Shown here: positions 34,781-45,828 of the stretch, piece after piece
Position numbering within the stretch: position 1 is the stretch's first letter
Layout: each line of letters begins with the position of its first letter
NCBI GenBank assembly: GCA_037367405.1
Contig: JAZKJV010000087.1
Span: 356,501-420,500 of the forward strand
Length of the DNA stretch: 64,000 nt
Reading direction: 5' to 3'
From: Ottelia alismoides
Taxonomy: Eukaryota; Streptophyta; Magnoliopsida; Alismatales; Hydrocharitaceae
Program-made: the position numbers and the translations under genes
The notes under the pieces: model-generated
What the model was told of the DNA's origin: nothing
Databases searched by the model: none
The model's input: only the letters and a program-made list of their open reading frames with translations

Positions 34781-36364
34781 ACCAGTGCATCGGGTAGCAC
34801 ATATGCATTTACTAGTAGTGTATCAGATACTTTAGCATGGAATATGGACTCTGGCACCACACATCACCTATGTGGCGGTCAAAGTCTACTTACAGGGTAC
34901 AGACAGATCTCTCCAGGTCGAACAGTGGTCATTGCTAATGGTACACATTCCCCGATTACTGGTCAGGGGGATATTAGACTAACGTCATCTATGCATCTCA
35001 AGAATGTGTTACACGCACCTGACTTTTCAATGAATTTGTTGTCTATCAGTCAAATTACAAAGGATTTACAGTGTCGGGCGATCTTTGATCCATCTTCTCT
35101 TGTTTTTCAGGACATCCTTACAGGCAACGTAATAGGGCGTGGCTATGACCGAGGAGGCCTCTATCGCCTCAGTCAGACTCCTTTTGTTGGAACCTCATCT
35201 TTACATACTCGAACCATCTCTCGTCTGCTATGGCACCTGCACTTTGGACATCTACCGCTTCAGAAACTGCGTCGTGTGTTACCTCAGGTTTCGCCTCACA
35301 CGTCGATTCAATGTGAGGCATGTCAGTTGGGAAAACATCACTGGTCTACCTTTCCCGGTCGTCAGTGTCGAAGTAGTACCTCCAAGTTTGAGTTGTTTCA
35401 CGTTGATATCTGGGGTCCGAGTCGTGTTCCTGATCATCAGAGACACATGTTTTATATAGTTATTGTGGATGATTTCTCTCGTGTGTCATGGGTATTTTTG
35501 TTAAAGAATAAATCTGAAGCAGGGAATATTATCATCAATTTTCTTAATGAGATTCGTAATGTTTTTTCTGCAACTATTAAAATTGTGAGAAGTGGTAATG
35601 CCCTGGAATTGTGTACTCATGTCCTATCTAGTTACTTCTCATCCCAAGGGATCATCCACCAGACATCCTGTGCCTATACTTCCAACCAGAATGGGGTCGC
35701 TAAAAGGAAACATCACCATTTACTGGATGTAACCAGGTCGCTTCTTATACAGAGTCATGCTCCTCACTCTTTCTGGGGTGTTGTTGTTCTTACAACATGT
35801 TACCTAATCAATCGTATGTCGTCATCTCTTCTATGTGAGAAGATCCCTTTCTCCATTATCTTCTCTGGAAAAGAATTGTTCTCCCTTACTCCTCATATGT
35901 TTGGTTCGGTTGCTTTTGTCCACCAGTTGTCTCCCGGGAATGACAAGCTCTCTCCTAGGGCTGTCAAGTGTGTCTTTGTTGGGTACTCCAGAACTCAGAA
36001 GGGGTACAAATGTTGTGATCCATTGCGCAGGCGGTACTTTGTCAGTGCTGATGTTACATTTTTTGAATTTGTTATGTATTTCTCAGCCTCAGGTGATCAG
36101 TTGATATCCCCTGCTAATATTGATGCCATTTACATGTCACCACCACCACCACCATTAGAACCGTTACCATCTTCTACACCTCATGTCACTATACATGTTT
36201 CACCATTACCATTTCATTATACCCGTAGGCCTGCTTCAGCTCATGGTCATCGCTCATCACCTAGCTCGCCTAAGGTATGTTCTGAATATATTACTATTGA
36301 TGGATCTGATGATTTTTCTGAGCAGCATGTGTTACAGAGGCCAGACGAGGACACAAATGATTAG
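34781..36364 (+). pseudogene. Copia D protease and integrase (catalytic residues changed)
   Basis: Protease active site MDSGTTHHLCGG (DSG kept). The integrase zinc motif H-X3-H...C-X2-C is present (LWHLHFGHL ... CEACQLGKHHW). In the catalytic core the first Asp is kept (FHVDIWGPSRVPD), the second is Gly (VRSGNALELC, family RSDNALEF) and the Glu is Lys (NGVAKRKHHHLLDV, family NGVAERKHRHLLDV). The C-terminal family block HQLSPGNDKLSPRAVKCVFV follows. The protein would be a dead integrase even though 1.5 kb is open. Ends in TAG at 36362. Confidence 0.92.
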
Positions 36365-38019
36365 ATGTTTCTATTGCTCTACGAAAGTCAAAGCAGAGGT
36401 GTGCATCATATCCTTTAGCAGCTTCTGTGTCATTTGATCGCCTAACTGGAGATTTCAGGAATTTCGTCGTCGTATTGTCAGTAGTGGCTATTCCACAAAA
36501 TTACCAAGATGCACTGAAGGATAGTTGATGGCGTCTAGCCATGGAGGAAGAAATGGCAGCTCTTCAGTCTAGGGGAACTTGGAGTCTGGTTCCTGTACCT
36601 GCTCATGTGTCTCCAGTGAGCTGCAAGTGGGTATTTACAATCAAACAGAATGCAGATGGCAGTATTGACAGATACAAGGCTCGTCTTGTTGCTCGTGGCT
36701 TTACACAAGCATATGGGGTGGATTATCTTGATACATTCTCGCCAGTGGCCTGCCATTCCACTCTACGGATCCTGCTTTCTGTTGCGTTTACTCGTGATTG
36801 GCCGCTATACCAGTTGGATGTGAAGAATGCATTTTTATATGGTGACTTACAGGAGGAAGTCTACATGCAATAACCACCTGATTTTGCTATTGAGGGGGGG
36901 GGGGTATCCTAAGGTGTGCAGACTTCATAAGGCTATCTATGGCCTTAAGCAGAGCCCCAGAACGTGGTTCCAGAAGCTCTCAGATCTCTTTGAGAAACAA
37001 GGATACAACTGTTCTAATGTTGATCATTCCTTGTTTGCACAAAAGACTTCCAGAGGTATTATTGCAATCATGGTCTATGTAGACGACATTCTGATTACAG
37101 GTGATGATGAACATGCAATAAAAGAGGCGAAAGAAATGCTGGGTCGTGAATTTGTTACCAAGGACCTTGGAGTTTTTAGATATTTTCTGGGGCCAGAAAC
37201 CCTTATGGGTTGGTAATGTCTCAGAGGAAATATGTCAGTGATCTGTTGAGTGAAACATGAATGCTTGGTTGCCGACCTGCTACAACACATATGGATCCTA
37301 GTATGAAGTTATATAATGATAATACAGAGGAGGTGGATAGGAGAAGATATAGAGAACTGGTGGGCAAACTTCTTTATGTCAATATTACTAGGCCCGATAT
37401 ATCCTTTGCTGTGAGTTGAGTGAGCCAGTTCGTGGAGCAACCACGTCAGGTACACATGGATGCCGTACATATGATACTCAGATACCTCAAGTCATCTCCA
37501 GGTGCGGGTTTACTGTTCAAGAAAGGCAAGGTGATTACTATCTCAGCATGTGCAGATGCAAATTACGCAGGGTGTCCCAAGGACAGGAAGTCCACCTCTG
37601 GGTTTGCTGTATATGTCGGAGATTCTCTAGTCTCATGGAGGAGCAACAAATAAACTATTGTAGCAAGGTCTAGCGCTGAATCTGAATATAGGGCTATAGC
37701 CCAGGTCAGCACGGAAATGATGTGGATAAAGTTTGTGCTGACAGATTTACATATAAAAGTCCCACTTCCTATGGCTTTGGAATGTGACAATCAGGCAGCC
37801 GTGTTCATTGCAAATAATCCGACATTCCATGAACGAACCAAGCACATTGAAGTTGACTGTCACTTTATACGTGACATGATTCAGAAGGGATTCATTGCTA
37901 CATCCCATGTTAGTTCAGAGAATCAAACGGCAGACATTTTCACCAAGGCATTACTGCGAGGCCCGTTTCAGAAGTGTGCGTCCAATCTGAGCATGATTGA
38001 TATCTATGCTCCATCTTGA
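36365..38019 (+). pseudogene. Copia D reverse transcriptase and RNase H
   Basis: RT from about 36480: [38 protein letters not shown], then TAA at 36871 and a G-run shift, then RLHKAIYGLKQSPRTWF and the intact active site VYVDDILITG near 37075. RNase H from 37420 (MDAVHMILRYLKSSPGAGLL) to the stop at 38017, with AECDNQ-type block ALECDNQAAVFIANN and TKHIEVDCHF and ADIFTKALLRGP. Stops at 37417 and 37651 are single C-to-T-type changes. Confidence 0.92.
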
Positions 38020-38026
38020 GGGGGAG

Positions 38027-38170
38027 TGTAGATATATATTAACTTATGTATCTCTTTGGTTACTTTTTTCTTTCCTTTTGGACTTTTTATGTAATTTACC
38101 CATAGGCTACTCTCCTATATAAGAGAGCCTAGGGCTGGTGGAATAAACAAGTTCTTTCATTTTCCCAACA
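38027..38170 (+). repeat. 3' LTR of copia D
   Basis: TGTAGATATATATTAAC to TTTTCCCAACA, after GAGGGGGAG. Retains CTCTCCTATATAAGAGAGCC. Confidence 0.92.
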
Positions 38171-39600
38171 AACCATAGCCCTACACCACCCACCGCCCTC
38201 TTCTCCATCTAGCTCTATCTTGGCGTCGATGCCTCTCTCTTTCTCTATGTCGGCGTCGTCACCGCCCATCTCTGCTCTATGTCGGCATCGTCATCGACCC
38301 TCTCTCCGCCATTTCGACACCGTCGCCCCTCCCCTCTCCCATCAACGTGATGCTGATCAACAAAGGGGGGTTTGCCTAAGGGACTCGAGATGGTCTGATT
38401 CATCGATTTGTGTGGGATTTTGATACTCTACACGGTCTGGTTTTGCTTTGAAATAGTAAAATCAGACTACTGCAGTCACCTCTCCCGCCTATGTAGAAAG
38501 AAAATAACAAGAAATAGTTGTGGGTTGAGTCTACACCGATAACCATCTCCCTAATGTACATGTAGACACATTTTTATCCATTGTCTACGATCTCGTCATG
38601 TCCTCGTCAGGCAATATGTTAGAAAATCACGGTGATGTTACATATATGGGTGCTTTTCAATGTCTCTCACCCATTGTCAAGATGGATGGTACGAATTACG
38701 AGTTGTTGGCAATGCAATTCATGAGTTTGATGCGGAGACATAGAAAGAAATACATCCTTACACAGAATGAGCTAAAGGACAAGACGAGAATATATACGTC
38801 ATGGTAGGTAGATGATACTTATGCTCGAGTATGGCTATCTGGAACCGTGTTTGTGGAGATAGCCAATGACATAGTGCGCCAATCGACTGCGAAGGCTATG
38901 TGGGACATCTTCGCTACTACGTATTCTCAAGCGAGGAATGAGTCAAAGATTTTGCAGCTTCAAAATGACATCTTCACGACCAAACATAATGGTCGAACTC
39001 TACACACAGTGTATACCTCTCTTGAAGGTATGTTTGAGATGCTACATACCAATGACAGCCACGCCTGAGCAGTTGAAGGTGTATTGTGATTCGATGATGA
39101 CTGGGCTGTTTTTGGCATCCCTTGACCCAAAATATGATGCAGCTCATTCTCAAATGCTTACAGATTCTACTATACCCCCCTTGGAGGAGGCATATCGAAG
39201 GTTGAATCGACTCAACATCTCTTCAACCCTTATTGTTGCTCAGACTTCATCTACTATGGTCTCTTCCTATGGGATAGGTGGTTCTTATCCATTCAAAGGA
39301 AGAGGTGGCTCATGTGGGTGTGGATCTCAACGGTCACGCTAGCCCTGCACTTATTCTCATCAATCAAGCCATTCCGAGGATACGTGTTATTCCAAGCATG
39401 GGTTTCCACCATCTGCACGAGTTGCTGAGCAAGCTCCAGCAACTGCTACCACATAAGGCTCTACAGATAGGGTTTTGAAAAGCTTGTTGTGCGCCGTCGG
39501 GAGATTATGCGATATGTAGATGCTTCCCAGAGCTCCTCTTCTGGTTCATCAAACTTTGTTGCTTCCGTATCCACGAGTGCCATAGGTACTACTTATGCAT
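38171..39600 (+). pseudogene. gag: Copia E leader and gag
   Basis: Leader resumes after copia D; gag from ATG 38598 has 'SPIVKMDGTNYELLAMQFMS', a stop at 38805, WLSGTVFVEIANDIVRQSTA and DIFATTYSQARNESKILQLQ, then a frame change near 39050 and TIPPLEEAYRRLNRLNIS. The zinc knuckle is damaged. Confidence 0.8.
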
Positions 39601-41120
39601 TTACTACTTAGTCCATGCCAGATATTTCAGAATGGATAATGGATTTTGTAGCCTCACACCACCTATGTGGAGATCTCTCACAATTCAGTAGATACAATCT
39701 TGTTCAGAATGGTAAGTTTGTGGTGATTGTTGATGGGATGCATTCCCCCATCACAGGTTAGGGGAGGTTCTCCTGGCTCCCTCATTGCGGTTAAAGAATG
39801 TTTTTTCATACACCATATTTCTCAATGAATTTATTATTTATAAGTCAGATTACAAAAGACCTCAATTGTCGTGCCATATTTGACCCCACATGGGCAAGGT
39901 GATTGGATGTGGTCATGAGCATGGAGGCCTTTACGACTGATCAAGAATCCATACATTGGTGTTGGTTCACTTTCTAGGGGTTCACAATCACCATACACCT
40001 GGTATTTGCGATTTGGTCACCTTCTGTTGTTGAAGATATGTCATCTCATTCTAGGGATTTCTGTCAAGTCCGAGTTTCATTGTGAGACATACCAACTTAG
40101 AAAACATCACCGGTCCAGTTTTCCAAGTCGCCTTAGTTGTAGTAGTCAAAGTCTATTTGAAATTGGTCATTTTGATATTTGGGGTCCTTGTCGTGTCCCT
40201 GATCATCAGGGACACAGGTGCTGTCTTGTGGATGCCGATGATTTCTCCATATTATCATGGGTCTTTTTTACTTAAGAATAAATCGGATGCTAGAACTATG
40301 ATTCAAAACTTTGTTCATGAAAAATCCAACATTTTCTCAGCTTCAACAAAATATGTCCGATCAAATAATGCTTTGGAATTTTGTACAACTGTTTTAACTC
40401 AATTTTTCAATTCACGTGGGATCGTGCATCAGACTTCCTGCCCTTATACATCACAGTAGAATGGTGTTGGTGAACGCAAACACAATCATCTGTTAAATAT
40501 TAACATGACTCTTCTTGTTTAGAGTCAGTCTCCTCACTCTTTTTGGGAAGATGATGTCATGACTGCATGCTATCTGGTCATTCACATGCCTTCTACTATT
40601 CTTGGTGAAAAGGCCCCTTTCTCTCGTGTGTTTCCCAAGAAAGAGTTGTTCTCTTACCCCACGAGTTTTTAGTTGTGTTACCTTTGTGCATCATCTATCC
40701 CCTGGTCATGGCAAGCTTGCACCTCATGCTGTCAAATGTATTTTGTGGATTATATTGCATTCAAAAGGGCTACATATGCCTCGATCCCCTTCAACGAAAG
40801 TATTATATTAATGTTGATGTTATCTTTTTTAAGTCCATCATGTATTATACTCCTACAAGGGATAGGTTAAGTCCGTCTGAGTCTGGGGAAGTCCTTCTTC
40901 CATCACCTCCCACTACATCCATGCTTGATGCTTCTCGGCCTTTCCCAACATCCAACACGCCCAAGGTAAATTCTGAGAACTTGGTTTCTACTGATGACAC
41001 TAGTGGGTTGAATGATGAACAGGATGTGCCTAGGATGATAACAGACATGAGGATGATATGGGATGGCCAATTGCACTACGAAAAGGGAAAAGAGCATGTA
41101 CAAAGTACCCATTAGCAGGG
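39600..41120 (+). pseudogene. Copia E protease and integrase
   Basis: Decayed protease, then CETYQLRKHHRSSFPSR and HFDIWGPCRVPDHQGH. The second catalytic Asp is Asn (KYVRSNNALEFC). After a TAG the frame continues NGVGERKHNHLLNI. The C-terminal block 'GHGKLAPHAVKCILW' and a polyadenylation-like AT stretch follow. Not functional. Confidence 0.8.
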
Positions 41121-42398
41121 CATGTGTCTCTGAATAAATTATCCATGACTTACTGGAAATTTGTTTTGGTACTATTTGTTATTGATATCCCACGAACATA
41201 CCAATATGTCCTTAAAGAAAGTAGGTGGAGGATAGCGATGGAGGAAGAGATGGCTGCTCTTGAATCACGTGGGACATGGACATATGTTACATCTCCAGAA
41301 GGAGCTTCTGTTGTCAGCTGCAAATATATTTTCACTATGAAGCACAATACAGATGGTATTGTTGACAGATATAAAGCCAAACTCGTTGTCATGGACATAT
41401 GTTACATCTCCAGAAGGAGCTTCTGTTGTCAGCTGCAAATATATTTTCACTATGAAGCACAATACAGATGGTAAGATGGTACTGTTGACAGATATAAAGC
41501 CAAACTCGTTGCCAGAGGCTTTACGCAGACCTACGGTGTGGATTATAGTGACACATTGTCTCCTCATGTGAGATATTCCACCCTACGAATCATGCTCTCT
41601 GTAGCTGTGGTGTATGATTGGACTCTTTTCCAGCTAGATGTCAAGAATGTGTTCTTATATGGTGATATTTAGGAAGAGGTCTTTATGCAACAATCATCTG
41701 GGTTTGTTGTTGAGGGTGAGTATGTATGCAGGTTACATAAGGTCATTTATGGACTTAAGTGTCAAGGTATGGTTTAAAAAGCTCTCAGATCTAATAGAAT
41801 TGAGAGGATTCAGCGATCCATTTCCAACCCTTTTTTATTTGTACAGAAGACACAATAAGGTACAGTAACTATCCCCATATATGGTGATGACATTATTGTC
41901 ATATGTGACAATATTAAAGGGGTAGCTGAGGCCAAGAAATTCCTGAGTCAATAATTTGTCACCAAGGATCTAGGATAGTTGAGATACTTTCTGGGACTAG
42001 AATTTGCCAGAAATAAGTAAGGCTTGATAATGACACAAAGAAAATATGTGATGGATCTACTTTCAGAAGCTGGAATGACAGGGTGTAGACTAACATACAT
42101 ACCTATGAATCCAAGTATAAAGCTACATATAGATGTCACTAAGGAAGTGGACAAGCCAAGATACAAAGAGCTTGTAGAGAAACTACTTTATGTCATCATT
42201 ACCAAACCTGATATTTCTATTGCAGTTAGTAAAGTTAGTCAGTTCATGGAACAACCACTGTAGGTGCACATGGATGCAGTCTACATGATCCTCAGATATT
42301 GGAAGTCATCGCCAGGAAAGGGCTTTTTATTCAGTAAAACTACTTCGTTATCCATCTCTGGATTGCAGACATAGATTATGTTGGACGCCCTAAATTTC
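41121..42398 (+). pseudogene. Copia E reverse transcriptase, with internal tandem duplication
   Basis: RT begins DIPRTYQYVLKESRWRIAME. The block TYVTSPEGASVVSCKYIFTM is present twice because of a 115-base duplication. The active site is YGDDIIV near 41890. Later frames give 'MTQRKYVMDLLSEAGMTGCR' and 'DISIAVSKVSQFMEQPL'. The coding sequence ends at 42398 at the join with the LINE. Confidence 0.82.
41275..41512 (+). repeat. Tandem duplication of about 115 bases in copia E RT
   Basis: Copy 1 at 41275-41389 and copy 2 at 41390-41512, both starting CATGGACATATGTTACATC. They are nearly identical except for a small insertion (GGTAAGATGGT) near the end of copy 2. It duplicates about 38 codons and shifts the frame. 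Confidence 0.9.
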
Positions 42399-42916
42399 CA
42401 AGAAATAATCTTCATAAAGCAACATATTTGTCCCCTACGAATGGAATGCCACCCACAATCTCGGCCACTCTTATCTTCACTGGCGCCCTCTTTGCTCGCA
42501 AGACAGATTCGATGGATGTTTCCTGTACTGCAGTTGGTGTGTTCAATCCCAGTCTCCTCTTTCTTGATATGTAGTGCTTCACTTTCTTGGATCTAGCACA
42601 CAATCATATCTCTCTAACATCGATGCCATAGAAGACTTTGCGGAGACAAAAGGCATAACCATCGTGGGTTAATCAACCATGGAAGGTGTGACCACGTCTA
42701 CAACAACCTCAAGCGCTAGGTCCTTTTGAACTACAAGAGCATGGTGGTTATGTAAAAGTGGATTCAAGAATGATGCACCCTACAAAGTTGCAGAAGGCCC
42801 CAATGCAACTCACTAGACATCTACATCAAAAAATCTGTATCCGTGACATGCCTGGTTGGGGGGTTCAAAATAGGGCCCTCGACCCGTAACTTCCCATTGT
42901 AAATTGGTATAACACT
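42399..42916 (-). pseudogene. LINE ORF1 C-terminus and ORF2 start (ATGA overlap)
   Basis: Minus strand: a basic ORF1 end (RSKKVKHYISRKRRL ... IVGGIPFVGDKYVAL) stops with TGA at 42414-42412, and ORF2 starts MKIISW at 42415-42413, so stop and start overlap as ATGA. MKI(I/L)SWN.RG is the usual first line of plant L1-type ORF2. The ORF2 reading breaks after six codons at the copia E edge. Confidence 0.72.
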
Positions 42917-43126
42917 CAACAACAACAACAACAAAGCCTTTCCCACAATTAAGTAGGGTCGGTTGCATGGATTCTTCGCCTCCATTCAGATCTATCGTGG
43001 ATCAATCCCAGGCTTATATCCACAAAACTAAGATCCTTTTGTATAGTCTCTTTCCAACACTTCTTGGGTCGTCCTCGCCCTCTCTTAGTCCGCTCAACGA
43101 CCCAACACTCGCATCTCCTAAATGGG
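42917..43126 (-). mobile_element. RTE-type LINE 3' tail
   Basis: Minus-strand C-terminus RGRGRPKKCWKETIQKDLSF then DRSEWRRRIHATDPT and stop (42949-43126), followed by a short 3' UTR ending in (TTG)n, seen on the plus strand as (CAA)n at 42917. That tail is typical of plant RTE LINEs. Flanked by TATAACACT (42908-42916) and TAAAACACT (43127-43135), a 9-bp duplication with one mismatch. Confidence 0.85.
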
Positions 43127-43138
43127 TAAAACACTAAG

Positions 43139-43454
43139 TGTTAGAGTATTTGGTTGTGTGCCCATTGAGTTGTAATAGGGTAAATGGATCCTGGAGAAGA
43201 TCCATTTACCCCATCCATGTGTTTAATCCCACATCGTCTAGTGGTGGGACTTGGAGGCTCTGGAGAGGCTATATAAGGAGCCCCAAACCTCCTGTATCCA
43301 TTGAGAAAGTCATTAGACAAACACGCCCTATTTGAGGGCTTCTCCCGTTGTTTCATCCCGCTCCTCACAGAGTAGGGTTCCATGTTAAATCTTTATTCTT
43401 CCATATTTATTTATTTTTATTTCCGATTCCGCTTCTGCTTTCTATTTCTTAACA
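43139..43454 (+). repeat. 5' LTR of element F
   Basis: TGTTAGAGTATTTGG to TTTCTATTTCTTAACA. Contains an inner inverted pair (GGGTAAATGGATC / GATCCATTTACCC near 43180-43215), a hairpin conserved in the 3' LTR, and the TATA core CTATATAAGGAGCC. Confidence 0.92.
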
Positions 43455-45508
43455 TGGTACCAGAACGGGTCGATTCTTGTGGATTTTATATTGACTATTT
43501 GTTCGAGATTCGAGTTCTTTTTGATGTGCGGTTATTGAAGATCATTTTTCATGGAGATTTCTAGTTTGATTCAAGTTCTGTCGTTCTATGGGTTTTGAAA
43601 CCCTAAATTCTGGAGTAGCACGCTCCTTCTTCCAGCAGGCGGTGCTCTTGCACGATTTATTGTCGTTGTCGGTGTACATTTCCAGACGCAGCAGAAGACT
43701 CGCAACCTCTTATCCTCTCCAAACATGGTTGCGTGTGAAACAGCCCGGGTGGCGGCGCTCTCTTCCAGCGGAGCACTGCATCTTCTCAGGAGGCGCACTC
43801 CTGTGCGCAGCAAACCTCAGATGGCAGCGCAATTCCCAGTAGCAAACCCCCCTCCTCGGGCAGCAGGCCCTCCTCTGCTCAGCATCCTTCGCGCGCAGGC
43901 AACTCCAGGCACAAAGGCGGCACCTCCTTCCAGGCGTAGTCGTAGGCGGCGGCATCCTGTCCAGCAACTCCGCCTTCAGCTCAGTCGCTGTGAAATCAGC
44001 CCCAACAGGCTCCGCCCCACCGCGCGAAACCCCTTGCGCAACCCCAATTGAAGCCAACACGACCCTCGCGCAACCTTGATGCTCCGCACGAAGGCCCCGA
44101 TGATCCCTCCTCCCCCGCAGCAGTCGGTTCCTCTTCTCTAAAGCGTGAAATCCCCCCTCCCTTATTTGGTGGATTCCTCCTCACGACGAAAAGCTTCAGG
44201 CAACATCTTCATGGCTCTAGAGATCTTCCATCGGATCTCCATCGGCGGCGGCAATATGAAATAAGACCCCATCGGGGTGGCGGCTCCATCGTGAGAAGAG
44301 GTTACCAGGGAACCATATGTGAGAACGTGGTTTTGCCCAATGTGGGCCCACGCTTATTTTTGTTGTTATTAAAAAAGAGAGGGAGGTGAGTCGTGAGATG
44401 GTTTGGGCCCATTATGGCCAAGATTTCTTTAAAAAAAGGGGGAGGGGGAGAGATGCGTATAAAAAAAGGGATCGAACCATTTGGGCCAGCTTGTTGGGTC
44501 AAGTTATAAAAAACCATATAAAAAAAGAGGCGTGTGCAATAAAAAAAAGAGCCGCACGCATTTCAAAAAAATTGATTGAAAGCCGGAAAAAAAGAGTGAA
44601 ACGGCTTTAAAAAAAAGTTTTTCAAAAAAAGGAAAAACATGACGGCTAAAAAAACTAATGAAAAGCCGCAATGATGTTTTGTTTTCCCCATTATGTTGTC
44701 TTCTCCCAACTTGGTCGATTTCTCTGTTTTCCAACCAGTATAGGAGAAAGGGGGAGTACATGTAGAGTCACAGGTCTTCTTCCAGTCATATTCGGATGTT
44801 CCAGATTCACATGCAGAGACCATTCAGATTCCAGACTCTACAGTTCGGTTTCAGACTCGACGGTCATGATTCCGAGTCCAGTTTCAAACAAACATGAGTT
44901 TGCGGTCACTTTCAGATGGGCATATGTTGCCATCTTTTGTAAGGTCCCCATCATTATTCTTGTTTTGTAGGCCAGAGTTTTCATCTGAGCCATAGGGACT
45001 CCAGAGCAAAGGACCATTCCCTATGCCATGTTGGCAAGGGTTTTCATGTGGTATCATAGGTACACCAGAGCAGTGCACCATTCTCTGTGCCAGATGGGAG
45101 AGACCCAGTTCTCCGATGAGGAGACTTTTTTCAGATTCCATTATCTAGCGACCGTGGACTCTGACAAGGACTGTACAACCACAACCTTTTTTAGTTCAGG
45201 CCTTTTCAGAGATGGAGCAGTTGTCCACATTATTGTGGCGGGCCAGAGTACTCTGACGAGGAGACTCATTTCCAGTTGCAGCGACTCTGACAGGCGCAAT
45301 TCAGAGCGCATGCTCTCTGACGAGGAGATTCAGAAGACTCACACTCCAGCCCGTTCATCCTCCTCACCTACACGGCATGAGAAGCAACGTCCTCGACTGC
45401 AACAATGTGCGCGTTGGGATGATATTGTCTGTAGTGTCATGTAGCGTTGAGTTGAGTTTCTTTCTGTTTGTCCAAGCTGAGCATTACATGCTCTAGCTTG
45501 AGGGGGAG
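43455..45508 (+). other. Non-coding interior of element F
   Basis: Starts with the primer site. 43600-44330 is GC-rich, with open frames that show no family; this may be captured host sequence. 44430-44660 is A-tract-rich. 45000-45360 has repeated CTCTGACGAGGAGA-type words (near 45110, 45250 and 45315). 45420-45500 resembles a copia 3' end. Confidence 0.6.
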
Positions 45509-45823
45509 TGTTAGAGTATTTGGTTGTGCACCATTGAGTTTTAACAGGGTAAATGGATCCTGAAGAAGATCCATTTACCCCATCCATGTGTTTAGTCCCA
45601 CATCGTCTAGTGGTGGGACTTGGAGGCTCTGGAGAGGCTATATAAGGAGCCCCAGACCTCCTGTATCCATTGAGAAAGTCAATAGACAAACACGCCCAAT
45701 TTGAGGGCTTCTCCCGTGGTTTCATCCCGCTCCTCACGGAGTAGGGTTCCACGTTAAATCTTTGTTCTTCCATATTTATTTATCTTTATTTCTGATTCCG
45801 CTTCCGTTTTCTATTTCTTAACA
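45509..45823 (+). repeat. 3' LTR of element F
   Basis: Direct copy of 43139-43454, followed by TSD CTAAG. Confidence 0.92.
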
Positions 45824-45828
45824 CTAAG

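Larger units (their letters stand above)
33122..38170 (+). mobile_element. Copia D: best-preserved copia element in the window
   Basis: LTRs 33122-33268 and 38027-38170 (147 and 144 bases, very similar), exact primer site TGGTATCAGAGC at 33269, polypurine tract GAGGGGGAG before the 3' LTR. Gag, protease, integrase, RT and RNase H are all present with few breaks: TAG at 34191, a frameshift near 34780, TAG at 36362, a G-homopolymer shift near 36893, and stops at 36871, 37417 and 37651. Nested in the leader of copia E. No clean TSD (CTAAC / AACCA). Confidence 0.93.
32941..42398 (+). mobile_element. Copia E: 3'-truncated copia element, split by copia D
   Basis: 5' LTR 32941-33076, primer site 33077, leader interrupted at 33121 by copia D and resuming at 38171, then gag, protease, integrase and RT to 42398, where RNase H is cut off inside 'ADIDYVGRPK' and the LINE resumes. 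No 3' LTR. Numerous stops; a 115-base tandem duplication lies in RT. The truncation took part of the neighbouring LINE endonuclease with it. Confidence 0.82.
43139..45823 (+). mobile_element. Non-autonomous LTR retrotransposon F (no gag or pol)
   Basis: LTRs 43139-43454 and 45509-45823 (316 and 315 bases, nearly identical) with perfect TSD CTAAG (43134-43138 and 45824-45828). Primer site TGGTACCAGAACG follows the 5' LTR, and GAGGGGGAG precedes the 3' LTR. About 2.05 kb of interior has no recognisable gag or pol domain. High LTR identity suggests it is among the younger insertions. The termini and primer site suggest a copia helper. Confidence 0.92.

Noticed and set aside
33117..38175. A 5-bp target duplication for copia D
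   Set aside because: The flanks are CTAAC and AACCA; they do not match, so no TSD is claimed.
43600..44389. Possible host gene fragment in element F
   Set aside because: Long open frames but no domain I can name; left as unassigned interior sequence and raised only as a possibility.
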